Source: an uncultured Faecalibacterium sp.
Lineage (GTDB): Bacteria; Bacillota; Clostridia; Oscillospirales; Ruminococcaceae
NCBI GenBank assembly: GCA_934511465.1
Contig: CAKSWG010000004.1
Coordinates: 1-64,000, forward strand
Length of the DNA stretch: 64,000 nucleotides
Reading direction: 5' to 3'
Position numbers and translations under genes: made by a program. Each line of letters begins with the position of its first letter. Position 1 is the stretch's first letter. This document shows positions 16,369 to 28,429 of this stretch, piece after piece. The notes beneath the pieces are model-generated. The model was not told the DNA's origin. It made no database searches and saw nothing but the letters and a program-made list of their open reading frames with translations.

Positions 16369-16986
16369 TCAAAAAATGTCGTTTCCGCCGCGCAGAGCGC
16401 TGCGGATATAGTAGTTATTGTCCAGTTCATCGCCAAAGGTGGAGAACTCGCCATGGCCGGGCAGCACCTGCGTTTCCCGTGGGATGGGCAGCTTTGCCAG
16501 TTTACGCAGACTCTCAGCCATCTGTGCACTGCTGCCACCCTCCAGATCGGTGCGGCCGATGCTGCCTGCAAACAGGGTGTCACCGCAGAAGAGATAACCG
16601 CCGCACAGCAGCACCACGCTGCCGGGGGTGTGTCCGGGCGTGTGCCATGCCGTAAAGACCAGTTCATCCACCGTCACGGTGCCGTCCTCGGCATAGCCGC
16701 AGTCTGCCGCAGAAAGCGGATACATGCGGTCGCCTGCAAGGTCCGCAGCCTCACAGTAGAGCTTTGCGTTCCACTCGGTGCGCAGGGCTTCGGCGCTGCC
16801 CACATGGTCGTAGTGACCGTGGGTGCACAGGATGGTGGTGAGCCGGGCATGGTTCTCTTTTAAAATTTTATCGTAGGTCTGCGCATCTGCCGCCGGGTCA
16901 ATGACCACGGCATGGCCTGCATCGGAAATGAGCAGGAAGGTGTTGGTATACAGCGGCGCATCGGCCGGAATGTGAAAAGCCTGCAT
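16369..16986 (-). CDS. Metallo-beta-lactamase-fold hydrolase (glyoxalase II-like)
   Basis: 205 residues with the metal-binding motif THGHYDHVG (HxHxDH, about residue 58), a further ligand in HTPGHTPGS (about 123), D in FCGDTLF (about 142) and PGHGEFS (about 185). The short form fits small glyoxalase II-like hydrolases that act on thioesters; the substrate is not known. The ATG at 16986 has SD AAGGAG. It is 5 nt downstream of dtd, within the ispDF-to-uridine-kinase operon. Confidence 0.85.
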   Translation of the reverse strand: MQAFHIPADAPLYTNTFLLISDAGHAVVIDPAADAQTYDKILKENHARLTTILCTHGHYDHVGSAEALRTEWNAKLYCEAADLAGDRMYPLSAADCGYAEDGTVTVDELVFTAWHTPGHTPGSVVLLCGGYLFCGDTLFAGSIGRTDLEGGSSAQMAESLRKLAKLPIPRETQVLPGHGEFSTFGDELDNNYYIRSALRGGNDIF

Positions 16987-16991
16987 GGCAT

Positions 16992-17453
16992 TTACTCCTT
17001 TTTCTTCCACTCGTCAGTGTCGATGATGATGGTGCAGGGGCCTTCGTTCACAAGCGACACCTGCATATCCGCGCCGAACTCGCCGTGCTGCACGTCTTTG
17101 AGGCCGTGCTTGTTCATCTCGGCAAGGAACAGCTCGTAGGCGTCCACCGAAAGCGGCGGCTTTGCGGCCTTGATAAAGCTGGGCCGGTAGCCTTTTTTCG
17201 TGTCGCCGTAAAGGGTGAACTGGCTCACCACCAGTACCGAATAACCAAGGTCCTTGGCGCTGAGGTTCAGCTTGCCCTCGGCGTCCGGGAAAATGCGCAG
17301 GCCCGCGCATTTATCGGCAAGCTTTGGCACGATGTCCAAGCTGTCGGTGTCCTTGACCCCCAGCAGGATCACAAGGCCCGGACCGATGGCGCGGGGCGCA
17401 CCGCCGTTTACCCGCACACTGGCGGAAGACACCGCCTGAATGACTGCACGCAT
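16992..17453 (-). CDS. dtd: D-aminoacyl-tRNA deacylase
   Basis: 153 residues. The enzyme removes D-amino acids (and Gly from tRNA-Ala) mischarged on tRNA. Visible motifs: MRAVIQAVSSASVRVNG at the N-terminus, VSQFTLYGDTKKGYRPSF (active-site SQxT) and VSLVNEGPCTIIIDT, which carries the family NxGP(V/C)T motif. The start has SD GGAG and lies 3 nt after the rel stop; this rel-dtd pairing is common in Firmicutes. Confidence 0.95.
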   Translation of the reverse strand: MRAVIQAVSSASVRVNGGAPRAIGPGLVILLGVKDTDSLDIVPKLADKCAGLRIFPDAEGKLNLSAKDLGYSVLVVSQFTLYGDTKKGYRPSFIKAAKPPLSVDAYELFLAEMNKHGLKDVQHGEFGADMQVSLVNEGPCTIIIDTDEWKKKE

Positions 17454-17456
17454 ACA

Positions 17457-19796
<2,340 letters not shown>

Positions 19797-19797
19797 T

Positions 19798-21930
19798 TTA
19801 CATTCCCTCCAAACATTTCAGGATGGGCGCATCGGCAAGGTTCTTTTTGCCCTGCGCAGGCACAAGGTCCAGATAGTTTGCCCCACCCTTTTCCACAGCG
19901 GCGATCAGCCCCACCTGTTCCAGCGCGGTAACTGCCACCAGTGTTTTGCCTGTATTTTCTTCGCCCAGCTTTGCGCACAGCGGCTGCAGATCCTCTGCAT
20001 GCCAGCGGCGCGCCCGCAGCTCACGGTATACTGTGATGATGTGGCTGCGGTCGGGCGTGATAAGCGCTTTTTGTTCTGCGGTCAGCGGCGTGCCGCGGCG
20101 CAGCGCGGCCACCAGCGCAGCCTGCTCGGCCAGTCTGGCGCCAAGGCCCGCCGGGTGCAGGTCGAGAATGCGGCCGGAAAGCTGCGCCCCGCGCGGCGAA
20201 TCGTAGACCGAAAGGTTCAGCGCAGCGTCCACCACATCGCCCATGGCGTAGGGCAGCTGCTCCGGGTGCATCCCAAACCACACCGCGTACACACTGGCAT
20301 TGCCCTGCCGCAGGCGCAGGCGGCTGTGCCTGCCGTCCGAGACCGGGTACACGCCGTCCACCACGGCGTTCTGCAAAAGGAACACCGGTGTCGGGTTCTC
20401 GGCCCCAAAGGGCGCCAGCTGTTCCAGCCTGCGCACGCTCTCCACAGAGACGCGGTCCAGATGGATGGGCAGGTCGCAGGTAAGCGGCGCTGCGTGCAGC
20501 ACCGGGCACTCCCGCGCAGCCCACTCGTTCAGACGGCGGCGCAGAATGGGCAGGTTTTCTTCCCGCACGGAAAGGCCCGCCGCCATGGCATGGCCGCCGT
20601 AGCGGATGAGCAGGTCGGCGCAGGCACCGATGCAGGCGTGCAGGTTGAACCCCGGCACGCTGCGGCCGCTGCCTTTGCACTCGCCGTGCTCGTCCACCGT
20701 CACCACGATCACCGGCCGGCCGGTGCGCTCCACCAGCCGCGATGCCACGATGCCAATGACGCCCGGGTGCCAGTCGCGGCCCCACAGCAGCATCACACGG
20801 TCTTCCAGCCGTTCCGGTTCCTGTTCCAGCAGTTCCTGTGCGGCCTTAAAAATTTGCAGCTCTGTCTCCTGCCGCTGGGTGTTGATCTCGTTCAGTTTGC
20901 GGGCCAGCTCTGCGGCGCGGTCCGGGTCCTCACACAGCACAAGCTGCAAGGCCGTCACGGCGTTGTCCATGCGGCCCGCTGCGTTGATGCGCGGCGCAAT
21001 GGCATAGCTCACGTTCTCGGCAGTGACCGGCTTGCCCGCAAGGCCCACTTCTTCCAGCAATGCTCCCAGACCGGGACGGTCGGTGTTTTGCAGCTGACGC
21101 AGGCCGGTTTTTACCAGTGTACGGTTCTCGCCGGTCAGCGGCATCACGTCCGCCACGGTGCCCACTGCGGCAAGGTCGCCGCAGTAATCCAGCATTTCTT
21201 CCGGCGGACAGCCGTCCAGCGCGGCACACAGCTTAAAGGCCACGCCCGCACCGCACAGACCCTTGAAGGGACTGGTGTCGTCGGCGCGGCGGGGGTCCAC
21301 CACGGCCACGGCCTTGGGCAGCGTTTGGGGCGGCAGATGGTGATCGGTGATGATCAGGTCGATGCCCAGCTCTGCGGCATAGTCCGCTTCGTCCACGGCG
21401 GAAATGCCGTTATCCACGGTCACGATCAGCTGACAGCCTTTTTCGTGGATGGAGCGGATGGCGTTTTTGGAAAGGCCGTAGCCATCGCCTTCGCGGCTGG
21501 GCAGCATGCATTTTACGGTGGCGCCCATGCCCTTGAGGTGCTGGTACAAAAGAGCCGTGGCGGTCACACCGTCCACATCGTAATCGCCAAACACCACGAT
21601 GGTCTCGCCGCTGTCGATGGCCTGCCAGATGCGCTCACAGGCTTTTTGCATATCGGTCAGCAAAAGCGGGTCGCTCAGTTCTTCCTCACCGGCCAGCAGG
21701 GTGAGTGCTTCGGTGGGGTCGGTGATGCCGCGGGCCGTCAGAACGCCCGCCAGCAGGGCGTTCTCCTTTTGCTGGGCGGCAAGCGTGGCGGCATATTTCT
21801 GTTCGCTCCAAGGCTCACCGTCCTGTGCGCTGTATTCCAGTTCTTCCGTGGCCTGCTCTGCAATGGCGGCGGTCAGCTCCCGCAGGGCGGCACGGTCCAG
21901 AGTTTTCAGTTCCCATGCACGGTAGGTCAT
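19798..21930 (-). CDS. recJ: Single-stranded-DNA-specific exonuclease RecJ
   Basis: 710 residues. RecJ degrades single-stranded DNA 5' to 3' in recombination and mismatch repair. DHH-domain motifs are clear: VVFGDYDVDGVTATALL (about 113), VTVDNG, IITDHHLPP (about 191), and the later DHHA1 region AGRMDNAVTALQL and GSGRSVPGFNLHACI, with GGHAMAAGLS. SD GGGAGGGG is good. Its start overlaps the preceding xpaC-like stop (ATGA). Confidence 0.95.
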   Translation of the reverse strand: MTYRAWELKTLDRAALRELTAAIAEQATEELEYSAQDGEPWSEQKYAATLAAQQKENALLAGVLTARGITDPTEALTLLAGEEELSDPLLLTDMQKACERIWQAIDSGETIVVFGDYDVDGVTATALLYQHLKGMGATVKCMLPSREGDGYGLSKNAIRSIHEKGCQLIVTVDNGISAVDEADYAAELGIDLIITDHHLPPQTLPKAVAVVDPRRADDTSPFKGLCGAGVAFKLCAALDGCPPEEMLDYCGDLAAVGTVADVMPLTGENRTLVKTGLRQLQNTDRPGLGALLEEVGLAGKPVTAENVSYAIAPRINAAGRMDNAVTALQLVLCEDPDRAAELARKLNEINTQRQETELQIFKAAQELLEQEPERLEDRVMLLWGRDWHPGVIGIVASRLVERTGRPVIVVTVDEHGECKGSGRSVPGFNLHACIGACADLLIRYGGHAMAAGLSVREENLPILRRRLNEWAARECPVLHAAPLTCDLPIHLDRVSVESVRRLEQLAPFGAENPTPVFLLQNAVVDGVYPVSDGRHSRLRLRQGNASVYAVWFGMHPEQLPYAMGDVVDAALNLSVYDSPRGAQLSGRILDLHPAGLGARLAEQAALVAALRRGTPLTAEQKALITPDRSHIITVYRELRARRWHAEDLQPLCAKLGEENTGKTLVAVTALEQVGLIAAVEKGGANYLDLVPAQGKKNLADAPILKCLEGM

Positions 21931-23285
21931 GCAAAATCCCCTCCCGTCAGGCCGTCGTTGGCCAGCATTCCCTGCAGCGCGGCGATCTCCGAGGAAACAT
22001 CCATGGCCACATCCGAGAGCAGCGTGTCATACAGCGTATCATACGCCTGATTCAAAGTGTGCAGAATGCCCGCGATATCACGGCGGATGGCCTCGGCGTT
22101 TTCGCCCTGCTGGCCCTGCACATCGTTGTAGGTGTGCAGCAGCTTCAGGGTGGTGGGGATATAGTATTCCGCAAAGCGGCGGGCTTTGGGCAGGCTTTCC
22201 GGGTGTGCTTCCAGCCAGTCGCAGATGGCGGTGGTGGTTTTTTGCATGTGGTCCAACTCTTCGCGGCCCTGCGCATCCTGCATGACCCGTTTTTCCTGTT
22301 CCAGCACGGCGGCAAAGCGGCGGGCCGTTTCCAGATCGAGCGGTGTTTCGCTTGTTTTTTCGTTTTTCGGTTCCGGCTGCGGCGGTGTCTTGGGGGCAGC
22401 GGCAGCTTCCTGCGCGGCGCGGTAATCCTCCGCCGTCAGATACAGCTTTTCCGCCTTTTCGTCCAGCCATGCACGCAGCCAGCCCTTGCGGATATATTTG
22501 CGCAAAGCCTTGAGCGCACGGCTCTTTTTTTCGTCCACAGCGTCCAGCGGCAGGCCCTTTTTGCAGTCAAACCCTTCGGCGGCATCTGCCAGACGATACA
22601 GCACCTTGCTGGCCTTCAGACGGGAGGCACCGGCAGTGATCATCCACACGAACACAGCGGTAACAGCTGCAAAGCACCAGCCGGTGATGCGCACCGCGCT
22701 CAGGGCAAAACTGCCCATAGCCGCAGCGTTTTCTGCCAGAAGGCTGTCCGCCATGATAGCCTGCAAAAGCGCCGTATTGGGTGCAAACAGGCCCGCCGCA
22801 CCCAGACAGGAAACGGCTACGATGCCAAAAAGCACCGTAAACGTGATGCCAACTGCCAGCAGTGCACAGCCTGCGCTGTAACGTTTTTTGGCGCTGCCGC
22901 GCACTTCGTCTGCCGGGGTCATCTCCCCTTTGCCGAACATCTGCCGGAACCAGCCGGGCATCCCGCTGGCATCTGCATCCACGGTACCTTCGTTGAAGGT
23001 CTGCTTTGCCCAGCTGCCGTTCCGGACGTTCTGCTGCTGTTTGTAGTAAGCCTCCCGGCCCTTGCGGATGCCTTTCACTGCTTCGTTGATGCCAAAATTG
23101 GCAGCGTTCACGGCCGCACGGCCCACGCCGTAGGCACGGTCGCCGATATCCTCCCCTCTGCCCTCAAAGCCGTGGGCAAAAGCGTCGGACATGGTATCGC
23201 CAAAGGCGCGCAGCTGCGCTTCCAGCTCCTGCTGCACCTGACGGCCATCGGTCTCTTTTTTTGTATCGTTTTCACGATCGTTCAT
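21927..23285 (-). CDS. XpaC-family 5-bromo-4-chloroindolyl phosphate hydrolysis protein
   Basis: 452 residues from the ATG preceded by GGGTGAG. The N-terminus is hydrophilic with an AYGVGRAAVNAANFGINEAV segment; two hydrophobic helices follow (about 140-170 and 195-225), then a basic soluble region and a C-terminal helical domain whose KARRFAEYYIPTTLKLLHTY matches XpaC. XpaC was named for a phosphatase phenotype; the real biochemical role is unclear, and in other bacteria the family is linked to toxic-anion-resistance genes. It lies between the FAD oxidoreductase (short overlap of leader) and recJ. Confidence 0.72.
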   Translation of the reverse strand: MNDRENDTKKETDGRQVQQELEAQLRAFGDTMSDAFAHGFEGRGEDIGDRAYGVGRAAVNAANFGINEAVKGIRKGREAYYKQQQNVRNGSWAKQTFNEGTVDADASGMPGWFRQMFGKGEMTPADEVRGSAKKRYSAGCALLAVGITFTVLFGIVAVSCLGAAGLFAPNTALLQAIMADSLLAENAAAMGSFALSAVRITGWCFAAVTAVFVWMITAGASRLKASKVLYRLADAAEGFDCKKGLPLDAVDEKKSRALKALRKYIRKGWLRAWLDEKAEKLYLTAEDYRAAQEAAAAPKTPPQPEPKNEKTSETPLDLETARRFAAVLEQEKRVMQDAQGREELDHMQKTTTAICDWLEAHPESLPKARRFAEYYIPTTLKLLHTYNDVQGQQGENAEAIRRDIAGILHTLNQAYDTLYDTLLSDVAMDVSSEIAALQGMLANDGLTGGDFA

Positions 23286-23295
23286 CAAAATTTTC

Positions 23296-24891
23296 TCACC
23301 CTTCTGCCGGTGCATACCGGCTGATGATGGCACGGGCCACCCGCAGGCCATCCACGGCGGCGCTCATGATGCCGCCGGCATATCCGGCACCCTCGCCGCA
23401 GGGATACAGGCCTGCCAGCTGAGCGCACTCCAGATCTTCTTCCCGTTTCAGCCGCACCGGGCTGCTGGTGCGGGTCTCAAGGCCGGTCAGGATGGCTTCC
23501 GGCGCGGTGTAGCCTGCAATTTTGCGCTCGTAGGCGCGCAGGCCCGCCCGCAGCGTTTCGGCCAGCTCCCCGGGCAGCAGTGCGCCAAGGTCCGCCGCCG
23601 CCACGCCGCGGTCATAGGTGGGCTGCACACGGCCGATGTTCAGCCGGCCGCGCCCTTCCAGAAAGCTCTGGATGTTCTCCGCCGGGGCTGCATACTCCCC
23701 TGCGCTGCGCCCTGCGGCGTAGGCCTTTGCTTCCAGTTCCCGCTGGAACGCAATGGCACGGCGGGGGTCGTCGGCAAAGTCTCTGCCGCCCACGCTCACC
23801 ACCACGGCGGCATTGGCGTTTTTGCCATTGCGGGCATGGTAGCTCATGCCGTTTGTGACCACACGGCCCTCCTCGCTGGCCGATGCCACCACCTGCCCGC
23901 CGGGGCACATGCAGAAGGTATAGACGCACCGCCCGCCCACATGCTGGGACAGCTGGTACTCGCCGCGCGGCAGGGCCGGATGCCCGGCAGCTTCGTGGTA
24001 CAGGCTCTTTTCGATCTCGCTTTGCAGGTGCTCGGCGCGGAAACCCACACTGAACGGTTTGCATTCCAGCTGGAGGCCGCTGTCCATCAGCATGGCAAAG
24101 GTATCGCGGGCCGAGTGGCCCACTGCGAACACCAGCGCTTCGCAGGCAAAGGCACCGCTTGTGGTAAAAATACCGGTCAGCCGCCCGTTTTTCTGCTCAA
24201 AGCCGGTCAGTGCGGTGTTAAAGTGCACTTCACCGCCCAGCGCCTCGATCTCTTTGCGGATGGAGGTGATCACGCCGCGCAAAAGGTCGGTGCCCACATG
24301 GGGCTTTTGCTTCCATGCGATCTCCGCCGGTGCGCCGTGCTGCAAAAACACCTCGGTGACAAAACCGCACAGCTCATCGCCGATGCGGGTGGTCAGCTTG
24401 CCATCCGAAAAAGTACCGGCACCGCCCTCACCAAATTGAATGTTCGCGTTCACATCCAGCTTGCCGGTGGCCGAAAAATGCTCCACAGCCTTTATGCGCT
24501 CGTCCAGCGCCGGGCCGCGCTCCAGCACGATGGGCCGGTAGCCCTGCCGGGCCAGCAGCAGCGCCGCAAACAGGCCCGCCGGGCCAAGGCCGCACACCAC
24601 CGGGCGGTGCACCAAGGGCAGCGTGCCCTTCTGCACCGAAAAATCTGCCCTCTGCTGCAAGGATGCATCGCTGCAGCGGGCCGCAAAGGCAGCTTCCTCG
24701 GCAGGCTCTTTGAGGGTGACAGCCACCGTGTACACCAGCTTGGGCTGGCCGTGGCGGGCATCCACCGAGAGTTTTGCCACGCCCAGATGCTGCACCTTTG
24801 CGCGCGGGATGCGGGCAGCGTGCAGCGCTTTTTCAAATGCCTGCGGCTCCCCGGCAGAGAGCGGCAGACGGATGTTGCGAACCAGAATCAT
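23296..24891 (-). CDS. NAD(P)/FAD-dependent oxidoreductase (uncharacterised dehydrogenase family)
   Basis: 531 residues. An N-terminal extension of about 95 residues precedes the dinucleotide fold (PVVCGLGPAGLFAALLLARQGYRPIVLERG). Downstream are the conserved NANIQFGEGGAGTFSDGKLTTR, VFAVGHSARDTF, CMCPGGQVVASASEEG, GRVQPTYDRGV and the end motif LYPCGEGAGYAGGIMSAAVDGL. This is the widely conserved FAD-dependent dehydrogenase family whose substrate is unknown; it is not glucose-inhibited GidA. The start has an AAGGAA SD and lies 18 nt after cdaR. Confidence 0.88.
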   Translation of the reverse strand: MILVRNIRLPLSAGEPQAFEKALHAARIPRAKVQHLGVAKLSVDARHGQPKLVYTVAVTLKEPAEEAAFAARCSDASLQQRADFSVQKGTLPLVHRPVVCGLGPAGLFAALLLARQGYRPIVLERGPALDERIKAVEHFSATGKLDVNANIQFGEGGAGTFSDGKLTTRIGDELCGFVTEVFLQHGAPAEIAWKQKPHVGTDLLRGVITSIRKEIEALGGEVHFNTALTGFEQKNGRLTGIFTTSGAFACEALVFAVGHSARDTFAMLMDSGLQLECKPFSVGFRAEHLQSEIEKSLYHEAAGHPALPRGEYQLSQHVGGRCVYTFCMCPGGQVVASASEEGRVVTNGMSYHARNGKNANAAVVVSVGGRDFADDPRRAIAFQRELEAKAYAAGRSAGEYAAPAENIQSFLEGRGRLNIGRVQPTYDRGVAAADLGALLPGELAETLRAGLRAYERKIAGYTAPEAILTGLETRTSSPVRLKREEDLECAQLAGLYPCGEGAGYAGGIMSAAVDGLRVARAIISRYAPAEG

Positions 24892-24909
24892 GTTATCGTA
24901 TATTCCTTT

Positions 24910-26214
24910 TTAGTTACTGTCGATGCGGCATTGCAGCACGTAGCTGCCCAGTGCAAAGATCTTGCCGTTGGAGGGCACGTACAGGCGGCAGGCGATGTTC
25001 TGCTCACCCGTTGCCACCGAGAAGTCCTCGGCGTCGATCTCAATGACCACCTGCTCCGGCGTCAGGGTCTCCATGGCGTTCTTGGGGCCGCAGAGGGTCA
25101 CGTTCATCAGGCGTTCGGTCTGCACCGTCAGTTGATAGGTGGACGGCAGGTTGACCACCTGCACGCAGGTGTTGGGCAGGTTCATGGTCTTGGTCTCCAG
25201 ACCGGAGCAGTCAAAGCTGACCGTGATGGTGGAGATGTTGTCCAGCAGGTAGATGTCCGTGGGCAGGTCGATGGGCAGCTCATAGCTCTTGTTCAGTGCA
25301 AAGGTGGAAAGGTCGATGCTGCCAATGGGCAGGGTAGAAAGCATATCGATCTTGGCCTGCGGGCCCGCCACCTTGAGCTGCTTGCGGCTGAGCGCATACA
25401 CCAGCACCGAAGCATCAAAATCGCGCGGTGCATTGATGAAGTTCACGTTCACCGGCAGGGTGGCCATTTTGTACACCTGCAACGTAACGTCCACACTGTT
25501 TTCTTCCAGCTCGGTGTACTCAAACTTGACTTCCCTGCCGCCGGAGGTGTAGAAGCGCAGCGGCGTGTTCAGGGTGACGGACTCGGTCAGCTCGCCGCTG
25601 TAGGTCACCTCTGCGGTGCAGGTGGCAACCTGATCCAGCTCGCTGCTGGGGCCGGAAAGGGCGATGTTCTCCTTGGAGACATCGGTGCTGTAGAGGATGT
25701 AGCCATCCGCAATGGTCAGGTAGTTGGTGGTAACGGTGACGGGCAGGGTCTTTTCCTCCACCACGTCAAATACCACATCCACTGTGTTGTCATTGCCTTC
25801 CATGGTCACGGTAACGCCGCTCAGCAGGCCGTTTGCGCCGCGCACCAGCAGGCGCAGGGTCTTTTCGCCGCTGTCACGCACGCTGGAAAAATCCGGGTAG
25901 ACCACAAAATCGGAAGCGGTCAGGCCGCCGATGGTGTAGCCGTCGCCGGAAATTTTCAGGTTCACGGTCTTATCCTCGGCGCTGACGATGCTCAGGCCGC
26001 GCGAGGCGTAGGCGGCGGAATCGTAGGTGTAATCCACCGGCACATTATAGATGGTGTTGCTGGTGCCGGGCTGCACGATGATGGTGACCACCATCCATGC
26101 AACGATGGCACCCAGAACGGACAGCACCAGCCGGATGCGGCGGTCGTCCAGAATATTTTTCTTATGGGTGACTGCGGGCTTTGCGCCGTTTTTGTTGTTG
26201 GGTTCGTTGCTCAT
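24910..26214 (-). CDS. cdaR: YbbR-domain regulator of diadenylate cyclase
   Basis: 434 residues. A cytoplasmic N-terminus is followed by one transmembrane helix at about 30-50 (RLVLSVLGAIVAWMVVTIIV) and four extracytoplasmic YbbR-like beta domains with recurrent LPV.V, I.LSGP and V.V.GP strands. CdaR binds CdaA and modulates c-di-AMP synthesis. The ATG has SD AGGAGG and overlaps the cdaA stop by ATGA, so the two are coupled. Confidence 0.9.
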   Translation of the reverse strand: MSNEPNNKNGAKPAVTHKKNILDDRRIRLVLSVLGAIVAWMVVTIIVQPGTSNTIYNVPVDYTYDSAAYASRGLSIVSAEDKTVNLKISGDGYTIGGLTASDFVVYPDFSSVRDSGEKTLRLLVRGANGLLSGVTVTMEGNDNTVDVVFDVVEEKTLPVTVTTNYLTIADGYILYSTDVSKENIALSGPSSELDQVATCTAEVTYSGELTESVTLNTPLRFYTSGGREVKFEYTELEENSVDVTLQVYKMATLPVNVNFINAPRDFDASVLVYALSRKQLKVAGPQAKIDMLSTLPIGSIDLSTFALNKSYELPIDLPTDIYLLDNISTITVSFDCSGLETKTMNLPNTCVQVVNLPSTYQLTVQTERLMNVTLCGPKNAMETLTPEQVVIEIDAEDFSVATGEQNIACRLYVPSNGKIFALGSYVLQCRIDSN

Positions 26215-27110
26215 TGCGCATCGTCCTCCTTCTGGCTGGCCCATTTCCACAGGCGGTCCAGCTGGCCGCGCCAGCCGCTGGCTGTCGTCTTTTCGGCAGC
26301 GGTCTCCTTGGGGATCATCTCGTCCACCAGACGGGTGTACAGGGTCTGGCGGTCAAAGTGGCGGATCAGCACGCCATTTTTTGCCATGGAGATGATGCCG
26401 GTCTCCTCGCTGACCACAATGGCAATGGCGTCCGAATTTTCGGCAATGCCAAGGCAGGCGCGGTGGCGGGTGCCCATATCCTTGCCAAGGTCCAGATTGT
26501 TGGAAAGCGGCAGCACGCAGCCCGCCGCCTTGATGCGGCCATTCTCAATGATGGCGGCACCGTCGTGCAAAGGCGTGCCCTCGTAAAAGATGGTGCCCAG
26601 CACTTCCAGATTCACCGCGCTGTTCACCGGCGTGCCGGTGCGCACGATCTCGGAAAGGTTCGTGTGGCGTTCCAGCACGATCAGCGCACCGGTCTTGGTC
26701 TCGGAAAAGCGCTCGGCAGCATCGCAGATGGCAATGATGGCGCTGCGCCAAGCACCTTTCAGGCTGGGGTCGTTGTAGCGGCCACGGACGTTGAACAGCT
26801 TGCTGGCCCACTGGTCGGTCTGGCCCATGCGCTCCAGTGCGCGGCGGATCTCCGGCTGGAACAGCACCACCAGCGTCAGCAGGCCCACTTGCAGCAGCGA
26901 GTTCAACAGCCATGTGACGGTGCGCATATTCAGCGTTTCCGCCACCAGATAGACCGCCATCACCAGCAGCGCGCCTTTGAACAGCTGCCCGGCGCGGGTG
27001 CGGTTGACGATGCCAAGCAACTGGTAGATCAGGAAGGAAATGATGATGATATCCAGCAGATCCACCAGTTTGAAGGTCTGGAAATTGGCAATGATCGCAT
27101 TCAGAGTCAT
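26211..27110 (-). CDS. cdaA: Membrane diadenylate cyclase CdaA
   Basis: 299 residues. Three N-terminal transmembrane helices (about 12-100) precede the DAC domain with the catalytic DGA (TPLHDGAAII, about 200) and RHR (GTRHRACLG, about 232) motifs that make c-di-AMP from two ATP. c-di-AMP controls potassium uptake, osmotic balance and wall stress in Firmicutes; the trkA-trkH pair lies 6 kb away. SD GGGAG supports the start. It follows ispDF by 16 nt and precedes cdaR with overlap. The usual glmM is not adjacent in this window. Confidence 0.96.
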   Translation of the reverse strand: MTLNAIIANFQTFKLVDLLDIIIISFLIYQLLGIVNRTRAGQLFKGALLVMAVYLVAETLNMRTVTWLLNSLLQVGLLTLVVLFQPEIRRALERMGQTDQWASKLFNVRGRYNDPSLKGAWRSAIIAICDAAERFSETKTGALIVLERHTNLSEIVRTGTPVNSAVNLEVLGTIFYEGTPLHDGAAIIENGRIKAAGCVLPLSNNLDLGKDMGTRHRACLGIAENSDAIAIVVSEETGIISMAKNGVLIRHFDRQTLYTRLVDEMIPKETAAEKTTASGWRGQLDRLWKWASQKEDDAQ

Positions 27111-27126
27111 TGTGCACGCTCCCGTT

Positions 27127-28302
27127 TTACAGTGTTTCGATCAGGGCGACGGCATGGGCGGCAATGCCCAGCCCTTCGCCGGTAAAGCCCAGATGTTCCT
27201 CGGTGGTGGCCTTTACGCTCACGGCGTCCACCGGCAGGCCGAAGGCTTCGGCCAGATTCCGGCGCATGGCCGGGATATGGGGTGCCAGCTTGGGCCGCTG
27301 GCAAAGCAGCGTTGCATCGATATTTTCAACGCAATAGCCGTGTTCCTTCAGGATCTGCGCCACATGGCGGGCCAGCAGCAGGCTGTCGGCACCGGCATAG
27401 GCGGGGTCATTGTCCGGGAAATGCTGGCCGATATCGCCCAGCGCCGCCGCGCCCAGCACCGCGTCCATCACGGCATGGGCCAGAACATCGGCATCCGAGT
27501 GGCCCAGCAGCCCTTTTTCAAAAGGCACCTCCACGCCGCCCAGGATCAGCTTGCGGCCTTCCACCAGCCGGTGCACGTCATAACCATGTCCAATGCGCAT
27601 TTTGTGTTCCTCTTTCTGTTCTGGGCGGGGCAGGTCCTCGCGGGTGGTGATCTTGTAATTGGCGTAGTCGCCCTGCGTCAGCTGCACCGTGCGGCCCGCC
27701 AGCTCGAACAGGCTGCAATCGTCGGTCACAAGGCGGGCCTTTGCGGCATCCAGCTCTTCCAGCGCGGCCAGATACGCCGCGCGGTCAAAGCACTGGGGCG
27801 TCTGCACCGCATACAGGGTGCTGCGGTCCGGCGTAGCCTGCACACAGCAGACATCCGGCACCGTTTTGCCGCCGCCGCGGGCTGCCGCCTTGATGGTATC
27901 TTTCACAGGTACGGCAGGTGCCGCCGCACCGCACGCCGCTGCCGCTGTCAGCGCAACCGCAATGACGCCCTGACTCACAAAAGGCCTTGCCGCATCGTGT
28001 ACCGCCACAAGCTCCCCTGCTGCCGCCAGCACGCCGTTTTTTGCGCTCTCGGCGCGGGTGGCACCGCCGGGAACGATCTTCACCGGCTTTGTGCAGCCAG
28101 CGGCCTGCTGCTCCACAAAAGCGCGGTTTTTGCCCGCCACCAGCACGATCTCCGTTACCAGCGGGCACTGCTCAAATGCGCGGATGCTGCGGCGCAGCAC
28201 CGTCTCGCCGCCCAGATCAAAGCTGAGTTTGTCAAAACCCATACGTGTGGACGACCCTGCCGCCACCAGCACGGCGGAAACGCTCTTTTCCAATTTCTTC
28301 AC
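27127..28302 (-). CDS. ispDF: IspDF fusion: MEP cytidylyltransferase / MECDP synthase
   Basis: 391 residues performing steps 3 and 5 of the non-mevalonate isoprenoid pathway. Residues 1-230 form IspD ([16 protein letters not shown] nucleotide-binding loop, [22 protein letters not shown]). Residues 234-391 form IspF ([48 protein letters not shown]). The join is a short Glu/Lys linker. The start is GTG with an AGGA SD about 25 nt from the predicted transcript start. First gene of the long operon that ends with the uridine kinase-like gene. Confidence 0.95.
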   Translation of the reverse strand: MKKLEKSVSAVLVAAGSSTRMGFDKLSFDLGGETVLRRSIRAFEQCPLVTEIVLVAGKNRAFVEQQAAGCTKPVKIVPGGATRAESAKNGVLAAAGELVAVHDAARPFVSQGVIAVALTAAAACGAAAPAVPVKDTIKAAARGGGKTVPDVCCVQATPDRSTLYAVQTPQCFDRAAYLAALEELDAAKARLVTDDCSLFELAGRTVQLTQGDYANYKITTREDLPRPEQKEEHKMRIGHGYDVHRLVEGRKLILGGVEVPFEKGLLGHSDADVLAHAVMDAVLGAAALGDIGQHFPDNDPAYAGADSLLLARHVAQILKEHGYCVENIDATLLCQRPKLAPHIPAMRRNLAEAFGLPVDAVSVKATTEEHLGFTGEGLGIAAHAVALIETL

Positions 28303-28332
28303 CTACCCGGTTCCTATAATAAGCCATATTTT

Positions 28333-28361
28333 ATTATAGCGTATCACGCCCCAAACTGCAA
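28333..28361 (-). promoter_or_regulatory. Promoter of the ispDF-to-uridine kinase operon
   Basis: TTGCAG (28356-28361), a 17-bp spacer and TATAAT (28333-28338) on the minus strand. It is the only convincing promoter I see upstream of the 11 tightly packed genes down to 13958. Confidence 0.75.
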
Positions 28362-28375
28362 CCGATATTCTACAG

Positions 28376-28408
28376 CAAAAATGCCCCTCTGCACACAGCA
28401 GAGGGGCA
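28376..28408 (-). terminator. Terminator of the phosphohexomutase gene
   Basis: A perfect 11-bp stem (TGCCCCTCTGC with GCAGAGGGGCA, 28382-28392/28398-28408) is followed by TTTTTGC on the minus strand. Confidence 0.88.
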
Positions 28409-28429
28409 CAAATGAGCAATGTTCGTTTT

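Noticed and set aside
14859-16655. Long plus-strand open frame opposite hemZ
   Set aside because: Antisense shadow of hemZ and the MBL-fold gene; no SD, no recognisable motif.
23836-26586. Long plus-strand open frame of more than 900 codons opposite the FAD, cdaR and cdaA genes
   Set aside because: It runs antisense to three well-recognised genes with motifs and SDs, has His/Gln/Ala-rich composition typical of reverse frames of GC-rich genes, and shows no domain.
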